In this document: in pieces, positions 1-4,721 of the stretch
How the letters are laid out: each line of letters starts with the position of its first letter
Numbering within the stretch: the stretch's first letter is position 1
Assembly (NCBI GenBank): GCA_023144075.1
Contig: JAGLGJ010000086.1
Span: forward strand, 1-5,241
Direction of reading: 5' to 3'
Length of the DNA: 5,241 nt
DNA from: Candidatus Bathyarchaeota archaeon
GTDB taxonomy: Archaea > Thermoproteota > Bathyarchaeia > 40CM-2-53-6 > RBG-13-38-9
Notes under the pieces: model-generated
The model's input: only the letters and a program-made list of their open reading frames with translations
Databases searched by the model: none
Told to the model about the DNA's origin: nothing
Position numbers and translations under genes: made by a program

Positions 1-196
1 TGTAGGATTTTTATTATTTTCTAATTGTGTTGCTTAACAGCTAATAATATTTTATTGTGTAAATCCATAGCCATATACATAATACAATATATCGTTTTTA
101 AAGCTCTAATTTCAGCGTTTTGAGTAGAAAGTCATAAATACGATAGTCAACTAGTTGCCATATCTTTTTAGTAAAATATGCAGTGAATAGAGCAAA
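1..196. other. AT-rich leader without a gene
   Basis: No reading frame here looks coding on either strand. The stretch is very AT-rich. It holds a 10-base palindrome CAACTAGTTG at 148-157 and an A/T-rich segment at 161-180 that could be a TATA-like element for the small gene starting at 239. Nothing else could be supported. Confidence 0.5.
164..181 (+). promoter_or_regulatory. possible TATA-like element for the 239-385 gene
   Basis: An A/T-only run (CTTTTTAGTAAAATATG) sits about 65 bases before the preferred start codon. With the usual archaeal spacing of about 25 bases this would start transcription near 200 and give a leader of about 40 bases. The match to a box A consensus is weak, and the whole region is AT-rich, so chance is a real alternative. 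Confidence 0.25.
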
Positions 197-238
197 ATGG
201 TTCAGGATCTGAAAAAAAAGAACATAGGAGGTGGATGG

Positions 239-385
239 ATGACTATAATTCGATGTAAAAAGTCTTCATCAGTTAATCCATATGTAGTAGCTGCAACAAA
301 CATGGTAAAAGAATGTCCAACTCAAAAGACAATAGAGCTAGACAACTGTCGAAACTGTGGAAGCTATGTTAAAGAACAGGAATAA
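239..385 (+). CDS. small cysteine-containing protein of unknown function (48 aa)
   Basis: I do not recognise the family. The frame is open from an ATG at 197, but a full SD (AGGAGGTG, 226-233) lies five bases before the in-frame ATG at 239, so translation should begin there (MTIIRCKKSSSV...). The 48-residue product has Cys6, Cys26 and a C-terminal CRNCG knuckle (Cys37, Cys40), followed by a charged tail. The CxxC-G turn is typical of a zinc-binding knuckle, but there is only one complete pair. Any zinc site would therefore use Cys6 and Cys26 as the other ligands, or would form in a dimer. No signal peptide or membrane segment is visible. The stop codon touches a terminator-like hairpin, so the gene is probably monocistronic. 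The strong SD and 3' hairpin argue that this short gene is real; the function is unknown. Confidence 0.65.
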   Translation: MTIIRCKKSSSVNPYVVAATNMVKECPTQKTIELDNCRNCGSYVKEQE

Positions 386-422
386 AGAAAGTAAGAGCTA
401 GCTTCACTTCCTTTCTTTTTTT
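384..422 (+). terminator. hairpin plus T-tract after the 48-aa gene
   Basis: AAAGAAAG (384-391) pairs with CTTTCTTT (411-418), with an inner AAG/CTT extension across one mismatch (393-395 with 407-409). The loop is 396-406, and the T-run continues to 422. The stem begins inside the stop codon of the small gene. It resembles an intrinsic terminator for plus-strand transcription. Confidence 0.55.
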
Positions 423-450
423 AGCGAGATTGAGTGAAATCTTAATAAAA

Positions 451-479
451 TGAATAGCTAGCTATTCAAGAATTTTTTT
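451..479 (+). terminator. 18-base palindrome followed by seven Ts
   Basis: TGAATAGCTAGCTATTCA (451-468) is a perfect palindrome that folds as a seven-base-pair stem with a CTAG loop. AGAA and seven Ts follow (473-479). On the minus strand the palindrome is followed by TTTTATT, so it could also stop transcription from the right. It shares the word AGCTAGCT with the loop side of the preceding hairpin (396-403). Confidence 0.5.
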
Positions 480-487
480 AAGCCCAT

Positions 488-510
488 AAGAATCCCCAAG
501 AGGGTTTCTT
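488..510 (+). terminator. third hairpin in the series
   Basis: AAGAA (488-492) and CCC (494-496) pair with GGG (502-504) and TTCTT (506-510) across a T-T mismatch, with a five-base loop. Only two further Ts follow, so as a terminator it is weaker than the two before it. It may instead be a leftover 3'-UTR structure. Confidence 0.35.
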
Positions 511-640
511 TTGATTGTAGACATAATGCATCAATATTCTCGCCATCAAGGCATAGAGAAGACAAATTACAAGTTAAATTGATTTGAGTAAATGATTTGT
601 TGACGGAGTAAGAATCGTGTGTGTAGTGTTTTACTTAAAA

Positions 641-660
641 AGATTTATAAATCATATAAA
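641..660 (+). promoter_or_regulatory. TATA-like box for the cupin gene
   Basis: TTTATAAAT at about 644-652 follows the purine-rich CTTAAAAAG, an arrangement like archaeal BRE plus box A. The expected start of transcription is near 672-677, giving a leader of about 20 bases that just includes the AAGGA at 681-685. The spacing to both SD and start codon is consistent. Confidence 0.45.
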
Positions 661-695
661 AAAATTAACAATCAATTATTAAGGAATGTGAAGCC

Positions 696-1148
696 ATGCA
701 AGACAAGCCCTTAGTCACGTATGAAGATAAGGTGAAGCCTATTAGGATTGCCAGGAAAGGCTCAACTGGTTCTTTGAGTATTAAAAAATTGATGGATCCA
801 GAGGATACGGGAAGCATTTCAGGAATAGTTCTAATAGCTGAATCCACACCCAACCAAGAACCTATTACTCCACACGCTCACAGAGATGTCGAAGAGTCGA
901 TGTATGTAATTACGGGACATGGGAAAGCTATTCTTGGTTCAACTATTGAAAACATGAAGACATTCCCCATCAGACCCGGTGCTTGTATATATATTCCAGC
1001 AGATTATTATCACATAATTGAGGGGGAGGGCGAAGAACAGATGAAACTCGTTATTTCTTATTTCCCCACAGATAAACGGGGTAAATCCCATCGTGAAATC
1101 GCGACTGAATTAACCAATGTGCCTTTACAAGACGAATATCAGCGATAA
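696..1148 (+). CDS. single-domain cupin protein (cupin_2 type)
   Basis: This is a 150-residue soluble protein with one conserved beta-barrel cupin domain at about residues 42-125. Cupin motif 1 is visible as PHAHRDVEESMYVITGHG, with likely metal ligands His60, His62 and Glu66. Motif 2 is GACIYIPADYYH, with Pro101 and the fourth ligand His106. The three-His/one-Glu set is complete, so a divalent metal can probably be bound. The family includes dioxygenases, isomerases, sugar-binding proteins and regulators, and this short form does not reveal the substrate. There is no N-terminal helix-turn-helix, so it is not a cupin-type transcription factor. The ATG at 696 follows a weak AAGGA (681-685), and no in-frame start lies upstream. 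The C-terminal 25 residues are polar, beyond the barrel. A 3' hairpin directly follows the stop, suggesting a single-gene transcript. The family call is firm; the reaction is unknown. Confidence 0.88.
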   Translation: MQDKPLVTYEDKVKPIRIARKGSTGSLSIKKLMDPEDTGSISGIVLIAESTPNQEPITPHAHRDVEESMYVITGHGKAILGSTIENMKTFPIRPGACIYIPADYYHIIEGEGEEQMKLVISYFPTDKRGKSHREIATELTNVPLQDEYQR

Positions 1149-1178
1149 AGACTGTCTCCTTCTACGTGTTAACAGTCT
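1149..1178 (+). terminator. 3' hairpin directly after the cupin stop codon
   Basis: AGACTGT (1149-1155) pairs exactly with ACAGTCT (1172-1178) around a 16-base loop. It starts on the base after the TAA. No T-tract follows, so it may protect or end the mRNA without being a classic intrinsic terminator. Confidence 0.35.
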
Positions 1179-1477
1179 CATAATATCTGGACCATTTCTG
1201 TTGGTTGAGAGAAAGCTATTGTGCTAGAGTCAAGTATAAAAGGCCTAGTATTAAAGAGTTTTAGACAGAAACAAAAGGCTTCCCGTATTTCTTAGTTACT
1301 CTGAGCATGGTTTTCAAATTCATTAAAGGAACACCGCTGCGAGGTTAACCACACTCATTGAGAGAGTGAAAACTCCTTCGAAGCCTCCCTTTTTCAGAGC
1401 GTATTAACAGATCTCTTCTTCACACATTGGGTACACAACGGAACCCATTAAATTCATTAGAGAATACGATTTGACCT
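1179..1477. other. gene-free stretch, possibly eroded coding DNA
   Basis: No frame is both long and convincing. A minus-strand run ends in the coding-like tail TMLRVTKKYGKPFVSV before a stop near 1262. A plus-strand frame at about 1333-1478 is open for roughly 45 codons with one stop. First-codon-position purine content does not clearly favour either strand. The higher GC compared with the leader regions suggests former coding DNA, but no family is recognisable. Confidence 0.3.
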
Positions 1478-1740
1478 TTAACTCAACTGCTCTTTTTTAT
1501 CTAACTCTTTCAACTAACCAATAACAAACTCGTCAAAGTTTTCTAAAGCGCCGGTTTCAGGACCATTTTCCACCCAAAGAACGTCCTTGAAGAAAAGTGA
1601 TTTCGTCTTTTGTTGATTTGCGAGACACCTTAATCGCTTGTTAACATATTTCACATTTCTTTCATTTTATCTTCGTAATGGCCCTTCAATAAATCCTAAG
1701 GATAAGTTATTACAATTACTTATACCCAATTTGGCGGGAT
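1478..1740 (-). pseudogene. decayed C-terminal end of an unidentified protein gene
   Basis: One minus-strand frame reads as a believable protein tail. It runs through GFIEGPLRR, a TAA (1667-1669), NERNVKYVNKRLRCLANQ, then FKDVLWVENGPETG, ALENFDEFVIG, a TAG (1514-1516) and LKELDKKEQLS before a TAA at 1478-1480. Seen directly: from about 1600 to 1481 roughly 70% of codons begin with a purine, many with G, as in real genes. Both internal stops are one base change from a sense codon (TAG from TGG, for example). The frame can be followed further up to about 1985, with more stops, almost to the end of the Pelota-like gene on the same strand. Inferred: this is a relic of a gene once downstream of that gene. 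The product family is not recognised. The opposite strand also has partly open frames, so strand and extent are tentative. Confidence 0.35.
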
Positions 1741-2003
1741 AAGACCCACATGAAAGCTGAAAAGAGATTAAACGATTTTTTCGCATTCAGACTGAAGAAT
1801 TGAAAACCTATCTAGTCAAGGCTTTCAAAGCAGCGTTATGCTCTGTTTGTCCTGATGTTCCATACAATCTAGCCCGCAATAATTGGCAATGAGCGCTAGC
1901 TAGTTCACTGTTAAGGGATTGATCCTATTGGGTATCTCGTGAATTATCTATGAACAAAGCGCACCTAAAATCGACTTTCGTTTGTTAGATTTGTGTATTC
2001 CTG
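1741..2003. other. gap 3' of the Pelota-like gene, ambiguous eroded coding DNA
   Basis: Both strands give protein-like but interrupted readings. On the minus strand there is an open run containing ASAHCQLLRARLYGTSGQ (about 1820-1935) between two TAG codons. On the plus strand there is a run containing TEELKTYLVKAFKAAL (about 1780-1890). Codon-position purine bias does not decide between them. No terminator-like hairpin is evident after the Pelota-like stop codon at 2004-2006. Confidence 0.3.
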
Positions 2004-2741
2004 TTACGAACGCGTGGACCTTGCAAAACAGACCATTCCGCCAAGTTGTGTAAGGCGTCGGCCGGCATTTGACTCTGCATCAACGATCCTAGTTTTGACC
2101 TTTCTGTTAGTTGCTATCTGTAACAGTCTATGTATTCTATTCTTTTCGCGGCTATCTGAAAGGTACTTGTCGGTAAGCATGAGATAATCGGGTTTAGATC
2201 TACCAGAATTCCGTGGACCAAGGATATGGTTTTCTGTTTCTTCAAGCGAATACAACACAACAGTGTCTTGATTTGAGGCGTTGAGATGTTTCTCCAAAAT
2301 ACCAATGAGATTTTCGGTTTCTTCTGAAGTGGTTTCGTTTATTAATTGGTGGAACAGAGGGGTTTTTGTTAAAGTGGTTACTTCGGACAGTGTGCTTGCG
2401 GGTCCTGTTGCCTCAGAGAATATTGCCTTATTTGAGCCTTGAACGAGCCAAACATGATGTTTGCGAATGTGATTAATGAACGTTTTAGCATGATTGGTCC
2501 TCGTTGGGGATGCAAGGATGATGCTTCTGACGCCTTCGTTAAGAGTCGGTCTCAATGCATTAACAATTAATTCGTGAAAGTTATACAAGGCTTTTGTGTC
2601 ATTCCTGACTCCGTCAAGCCTGAGGGTCGTTGCAGGCTTGATAACTTTGCTGAAAATCTTCCATAAGACAACTCGGTCATCTTCTAATCCTACTAGAATT
2701 GCTACAGGATAGCCACGTCTATACCTTCTTTTTTGCTTCAA
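2004..2741 (-). CDS. Pelota/eRF1-like protein lacking the N-terminal Sm-like domain
   Basis: The product is about 245 residues. Archaeal Pelota (aDom34) and aRF1 are roughly 350-415 residues. Residues about 10-125 read as eRF1/Pelota domain 2: YPVAILVGLEDDRVVLWKIF, then the long helix YNFHELIVNALRPTL, and SIILASPT, which matches Pelota's ILVASPG strand. Residues about 130-245 read as domain 3: the TVVLYSLEETENHI helix, PDYLMLTDKYL (Pelota: DTLLISDELF) and the tail AGRRLTQLGGMVCFARS (Pelota: GEQLSQLTGVAAILRF). Domain 1, which enters the decoding site in Pelota, is missing, and there is no GGQ, so it should not hydrolyse peptidyl-tRNA as eRF1 does. A role in ribosome rescue or subunit splitting is inferred. 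TTG at 2741 is the preferred start, five bases after GGTGAT (2747-2752). An alternative TTG at 2747 overlaps that SD, and a TGA just above it (2748-2750) rules out any in-frame extension. Confidence 0.78.
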   Translation of the reverse strand: MKQKRRYRRGYPVAILVGLEDDRVVLWKIFSKVIKPATTLRLDGVRNDTKALYNFHELIVNALRPTLNEGVRSIILASPTRTNHAKTFINHIRKHHVWLVQGSNKAIFSEATGPASTLSEVTTLTKTPLFHQLINETTSEETENLIGILEKHLNASNQDTVVLYSLEETENHILGPRNSGRSKPDYLMLTDKYLSDSREKNRIHRLLQIATNRKVKTRIVDAESNAGRRLTQLGGMVCFARSTRS

Positions 2742-2746
2742 CGACA

Positions 2747-2753
2747 ATCACCT
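2747..2753 (-). promoter_or_regulatory. SD that fixes the TTG start of the Pelota-like gene
   Basis: On the minus strand the sequence reads AAGGTGAT, then TGTCG, then TTG. The SD core pairs with the 3' end of archaeal 16S rRNA. It covers the first possible TTG (2747), so the second TTG (2741) at normal spacing is favoured. Confidence 0.55.
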
Positions 2754-2763
2754 TGAATAAACT

Positions 2764-2822
2764 AACGCTAAATGCAAAAGCGTCTTTCTAACAATGAACA
2801 AAATCTATGTGTATATTATATG
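2764..2822 (-). promoter_or_regulatory. TATA-like box and leader of the Pelota-like gene
   Basis: On the minus strand, TATAATATA (2820-2812) would place the transcript start near 2790 and give a leader of about 50 bases. Within the leader, ACGCT and AGCGT (2765-2769 and 2779-2783) can form a five-base-pair hairpin with a nine-base loop ahead of the SD. Whether the hairpin regulates anything cannot be judged. Confidence 0.35.
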
Positions 2823-2898
2823 TAGTGCTTAAGATACTTTGTATTAGAATAAGGGACATTACAAAACCTAAATCATTATTGATTAACAGAACAAATAA
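2823..2898. other. AT-rich divergent spacer
   Basis: No gene, hairpin or repeat can be supported here. It separates the minus-strand promoter region of the Pelota-like gene from the plus-strand coding remnant. Confidence 0.5.
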
Positions 2899-3069
2899 CT
2901 CGAATTTAACAAATATGTTACTACTTGCATAGGAACTTTTAGGATACATTTCCATGATCCAGAAGATGTAGACTCTTTGTTTTCCAAGAAAGCAAAACGC
3001 GTATGTCGGAAGTTAAATATTAATCCCATACCAATCCAGAAGCGAAAAATTGATAGGAATAGACTTTAA
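2899..3069 (+). pseudogene. start-less coding remnant, basic C-terminal fragment
   Basis: A plus-strand frame is open for 56 codons between TAA (2896-2898) and TAA (3067-3069). It contains no ATG or GTG, and only one TTG, at 2977. The translation is protein-like: YVTTCIGTFRIHFHDPEDVD, then SLFSKKAKRVCRKLNINPIP and a basic end IQKRKIDRNRL. About 60% of codons begin with a purine, rising in the second half. No SD precedes any possible start. I read it as the surviving C-terminal part of a decayed gene. The lysine/arginine-rich tail would suit a nucleic-acid-binding protein, but no family is recognised. The segment encoding LNINP is repeated 470 bases downstream, just after the zinc-ribbon gene. 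A chance open frame cannot be ruled out. Confidence 0.4.
3014..3028 (+). repeat. 15-base direct repeat, copy 1
   Basis: TAAATATTAATCCCA occurs here and again at 3484-3498, on either side of the double zinc-ribbon gene. In both copies the surrounding frame gives L-N-I-N-P, and Lys and Pro codons follow in the second copy. Confidence 0.6.
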
Positions 3070-3087
3070 ATAATTATACGAAAATAT

Positions 3088-3105
3088 TCTTATTTAATAA
3101 TAACA
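3088..3105 (+). promoter_or_regulatory. TATA-like box for the double zinc-ribbon gene
   Basis: TTATTTAATAATAA lies about 50 bases before the start codon. Initiation about 25 bases downstream would fall near 3122, giving a short leader that includes the SD at 3131. The local AT-richness makes this a modest call. Confidence 0.35.
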
Positions 3106-3143
3106 TTGTTGGTTCTATAAAGAAAAATACGGAGGTAGTGATT

Positions 3144-3476
3144 GTGTTTTGTTCAAACTGTGGAGAAACGATTCTTGAAGACGTGAATTTCTGTCAGAAA
3201 TGTGGTGTGCAGACTATGAAAGGTGCTGAGGAGAATGTGCCTATTCCACGACAACGGAATTGGGAAAAAGAATTAGAATCAGCCGTCGAAACGATTAGTA
3301 AAGAAATGGAAAAAGCTTTCTCAATAGCTAGTAGTGAATTGAAAAAGGCACTCCAACGAACCAAGGAGAAACTGAGTAAAACCGAAAAAAAGGGATTAAT
3401 CTGTACTAAATGTGGTGAAACAAATCAAAACGACACGAATTATTGTTACAAATGCGGAACTAAACTCAATGAATAG
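3144..3476 (+). CDS. double zinc-ribbon protein with central helix (110 aa)
   Basis: The protein has a treble domain plan. An N-terminal zinc ribbon (CSNCG, Cys3/Cys6, and CQKCG, Cys17/Cys20) is followed by a highly charged helical linker at about residues 35-80 (WEKELESAVETISKEMEKAF and on), then a C-terminal zinc ribbon (CTKCG, Cys87/Cys90, and CYKCG, Cys101/Cys104). Eight cysteines in four CxxC pairs should bind two zinc ions. Such paired short ribbons are common in archaea and usually act as protein- or nucleic-acid-binding adaptors; the partner is unknown. There is no signal peptide or membrane helix. Two GTG codons are possible starts. The one at 3144 sits seven bases after GGAGGT (3131-3136), whereas 3138 is only one base away, so 3144 is preferred and begins MFCSNCG. 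The frame continues after the TAG as NELNINPKPKNQRTIS, part of a repeated segment. Confidence 0.85.
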   Translation: MFCSNCGETILEDVNFCQKCGVQTMKGAEENVPIPRQRNWEKELESAVETISKEMEKAFSIASSELKKALQRTKEKLSKTEKKGLICTKCGETNQNDTNYCYKCGTKLNE

Positions 3477-3483
3477 AACGAAC

Positions 3484-3498
3484 TAAATATTAATCCCA
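3484..3498 (+). repeat. 15-base direct repeat, copy 2
   Basis: This is an exact copy of 3014-3028. It starts eight bases after the zinc-ribbon stop codon and lies in that gene's reading frame, so a stop-codon loss would add a tail carrying LNINP. Confidence 0.6.
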
Positions 3499-3534
3499 AA
3501 CCCAAGAATCAAAGAACAATAAGCTAGAAAAAAA

Positions 3535-3633
3535 TCAGTCATCTCTTAGATATCGCACAAGTTCTTTGAAAACATCAGTGATAATGTATAGACCACCATG
3601 ATAATCCAAATAGCTACCTGTTATTTCAGGTAT
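3535..3633 (-). pseudogene. start-less minus-strand coding fragment (32 codons)
   Basis: This frame is open from a TAA (3634-3636) to a TGA (3535-3537). It reads like a genuine protein end: PEITGSYLDYHGGLYIITDV followed by FKELVRYLRDD. No ATG or GTG lies in the frame, and no SD precedes the single TTG (3607-3609). Its last residues resemble those of the neighbouring fragment at 3621-3728 (HxGL, then FKE-x-x-R/K-YL-R/K), although the two are in different frames. I read both as relics of related C-termini. The family is not identified. Confidence 0.35.
3615..3632. other. six-base-pair hairpin at the junction of two coding fragments
   Basis: TACCTG (3615-3620) pairs with CAGGTA (3627-3632) around a six-base loop. 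On the minus strand the loop contains the TAA that ends the 3621-3728 fragment. The partly palindromic word TAGCTA also appears on both sides (3611-3616 and 3635-3640). Confidence 0.35.
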
Positions 3634-3728
3634 TTAGCTACTTCTTTGAATATATAGTAAAATAATTGATAGATCTCCTTTAGACCCGGATGGACATTGT
3701 TTAGAAAGATTATCCCATCCCCATTCTT
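3621..3728 (-). pseudogene. start-less minus-strand coding fragment (35 codons)
   Basis: The frame opens just after a TAG (3729-3731) and ends at TAA (3621-3623). It reads KNGDGIIFLNNVHPGLKEIY then QLFYYIFKEVAKYLK. About 60% of codons start with a purine. There is no start codon and no SD. The tail FKEVAKYLK aligns with FKELVRYLR of the next fragment downstream. A frameshift or nonsense mutation in an older gene would explain the pattern, but the full gene cannot be rebuilt from this window. Confidence 0.35.
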
Positions 3729-3736
3729 CTAGCTTA

Positions 3737-3913
3737 TTATGGTTCAGTCTCTTTAGGTATTAGATCATTCTTTTTTTTGTCAATAGATGGCACGTGTGAC
3801 TTCAATTTTCCCAATAATAATTTTCTTGAAATATACTGTACATCACGAATAGATGTAAGTTTGGATAATGTATACACAATAAGAAAGTGAATCAAGGAAG
3901 CAATAAAGATATT
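3737..3913 (-). pseudogene. minus-strand coding-like fragment with hydrophobic start (58 codons)
   Basis: The frame is open from a TAA (3914-3916) to a TAA (3737-3739). It begins with a hydrophobic stretch, IFIASLIHFLIVYTLSKL, that could be a membrane segment. It continues as TSIRDVQYISRKLLLGKLK and ends in a charged tail with SIDKKKNDLIPKETEP. TTG at 3893-3895 and GTG at 3875-3877 are the only possible starts, and neither has an SD. It lies eight bases upstream of the next coding-like fragment on the same strand. I take it as part of a decayed membrane-protein gene or a very small unrecognised one; neither can be shown here. Confidence 0.3.
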
Positions 3914-3916
3914 TTA

Positions 3917-4141
3917 AATGTGTACAATGAAAAAATTATGTTAAGAAATATAGGAGTCTTTACTCTGTCAAAGATCTATGAATAACCATTCAGGAACTTA
4001 TGAGTATATCGTGATAACGACTCACCAGCAAAGCGAAAAAAGCTAGTGCAGAACTTTTATAGACTAATTGTTAATTAAAGGAACATGGTTTAATAAACTA
4101 ATGTTTCTCAGGGGCTTATACGACGTAATTAAAGTAAAGAC
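3917..4141. other. gene-free AT-rich stretch
   Basis: No supported gene. A 22-codon plus-strand frame at 3978-4046 has no SD. A minus-strand run near 3990-4040 (FRFAGESLSRYTHKFLNGYS) hints at further eroded coding DNA but is interrupted at both ends. No tRNA or other RNA gene was recognised. Confidence 0.4.
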
Positions 4142-4165
4142 AAAAAAAAGGGTGAAGATACCCTT
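4142..4165 (-). terminator. intrinsic-terminator-like hairpin on the minus strand
   Basis: Read on the minus strand, AAGGGT (4165-4160) pairs with ACCCTT (4153-4148) around a six-base loop, and six more Ts follow (4147-4142). This is the cleanest terminator shape in the window. The nearest minus-strand gene ends at 4722, over 550 bases upstream of it, so it is unclear which transcript it ends. Confidence 0.5.
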
Positions 4166-4600
4166 ATCATTACAAGTTAAGAATGTTATTACGTTATTAA
4201 AGCGTAAAAATAATCGCTTAAACCTGTTTTATTTATAAAGATAGACCACGATTCAGGATTTATTTAGTGAACAACCCCTCTGTCTCATATATTGCATTTT
4301 AAAAGTGTAATTCAAGAATCTTTAGAAAAATCAACATTATTTTTTTCGTAAACGAAAAATTAGCTATAAACGTTTTATTATCGAATGATTGTTACATGCA
4401 CATATGCCTAACGCATTATTTCAAGATGGGCGATACTATCAAGCGATTTCGCACACATAAGTCAATTAAAAATAATTCCTAATCAAAGAATCAAAAGGAT
4501 AAGGCCTTCAGAAAATGGAAAAATGAAGAGGCAATAATTCTGTGAAGACTTTTACAGTAATAGATAAACCATTAGAGGTTGTTTTTAAGAAGTAAAACTT
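4166..4600. other. gene-free AT-rich stretch
   Basis: No gene can be supported. Small hairpins are present: AAGCG/CGCTT at about 4200-4218 and TTTTTCG-TAAA-CGAAAAA at 4342-4359. Plus-strand snippets at 4426-4482 (MGDTIKRFRTHKSIKNNS) and 4501-4540 (AFRKWKNEEAIIL) look mildly coding but lack an SD and stop quickly. A non-coding RNA ending at the 4142 hairpin would lie here, but no known RNA family was recognised. Confidence 0.4.
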
Positions 4601-4720
4601 TAGGGGTTGATTATATAGTATTACTATATACTTAATAATTGTTCGATATTCACTCCAGAGTAGGGGTCGACTTTATAATAATACTATACACCACAGAATG
4701 TTTTATTATTGATTCTTCAA
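4601..4720. repeat. two degenerate 60-base tandem copies
   Basis: TAGGGGTTGATTATATAG at 4601 recurs as TAGGGGTCGACTTTATAA at 4661, exactly 60 bases later. The first 31 bases of each unit match at 25 positions; the remaining 29 match at about half, little above chance for such AT-rich DNA. The second unit ends directly against the stop codon of the minus-strand zinc-ribbon gene. A weaker start of a further unit may be seen at 4572-4581. Confidence 0.45.
4612..4630. repeat. 19-base palindrome inside the tandem repeat
   Basis: TATATAGTA and TACTATATA form a perfect nine-base inverted repeat around a single T. This fits a binding site for a dimeric DNA-binding protein. The second repeat unit keeps only part of the symmetry (4673-4687). 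A related word, ATAGTATTCC, occurs in the promoter region of the zinc-ribbon gene at 4984-4993. Confidence 0.45.
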
Positions 4721-4721
4721 C

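Noticed and set aside
197..238. Upstream ATG extending the small protein to 62 residues
   Set aside because: It has no SD, while ATG 239 follows AGGAGGTG at ideal spacing; the extra residues include the translated SD itself.
462..524. 20-codon minus-strand ORF starting MSTIKRNPLG
   Set aside because: No SD, and it lies across two terminator-like hairpins.
665..853. 62-codon minus-strand frame opposite the cupin gene
   Set aside because: It is the antisense shadow of a gene with complete cupin motifs and has no SD.
1333..1640. Plus-strand frame with few stops, containing VDLRDTLIACLTYFT, reminiscent of a tyrosine recombinase
   Set aside because: No catalytic R-H-R-Y pattern could be followed, and codon-position bias in 1481-1600 clearly favours the minus strand.
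1993..2305. Open frames at 1993-2187 (+) and 2114-2305 (-)
   Set aside because: Both overlap the Pelota-like gene in other frames and carry no motif or SD.
3978..4046. 22-codon plus-strand ORF starting MNNHSGTYEY
   Set aside because: Purine-biased codons, but no SD or promoter and no recognisable motif. Too short to support.
4426..4482. 18-codon plus-strand ORF starting MGDTIKRFRT
   Set aside because: No SD, very short, and the surrounding DNA shows no coding continuity.
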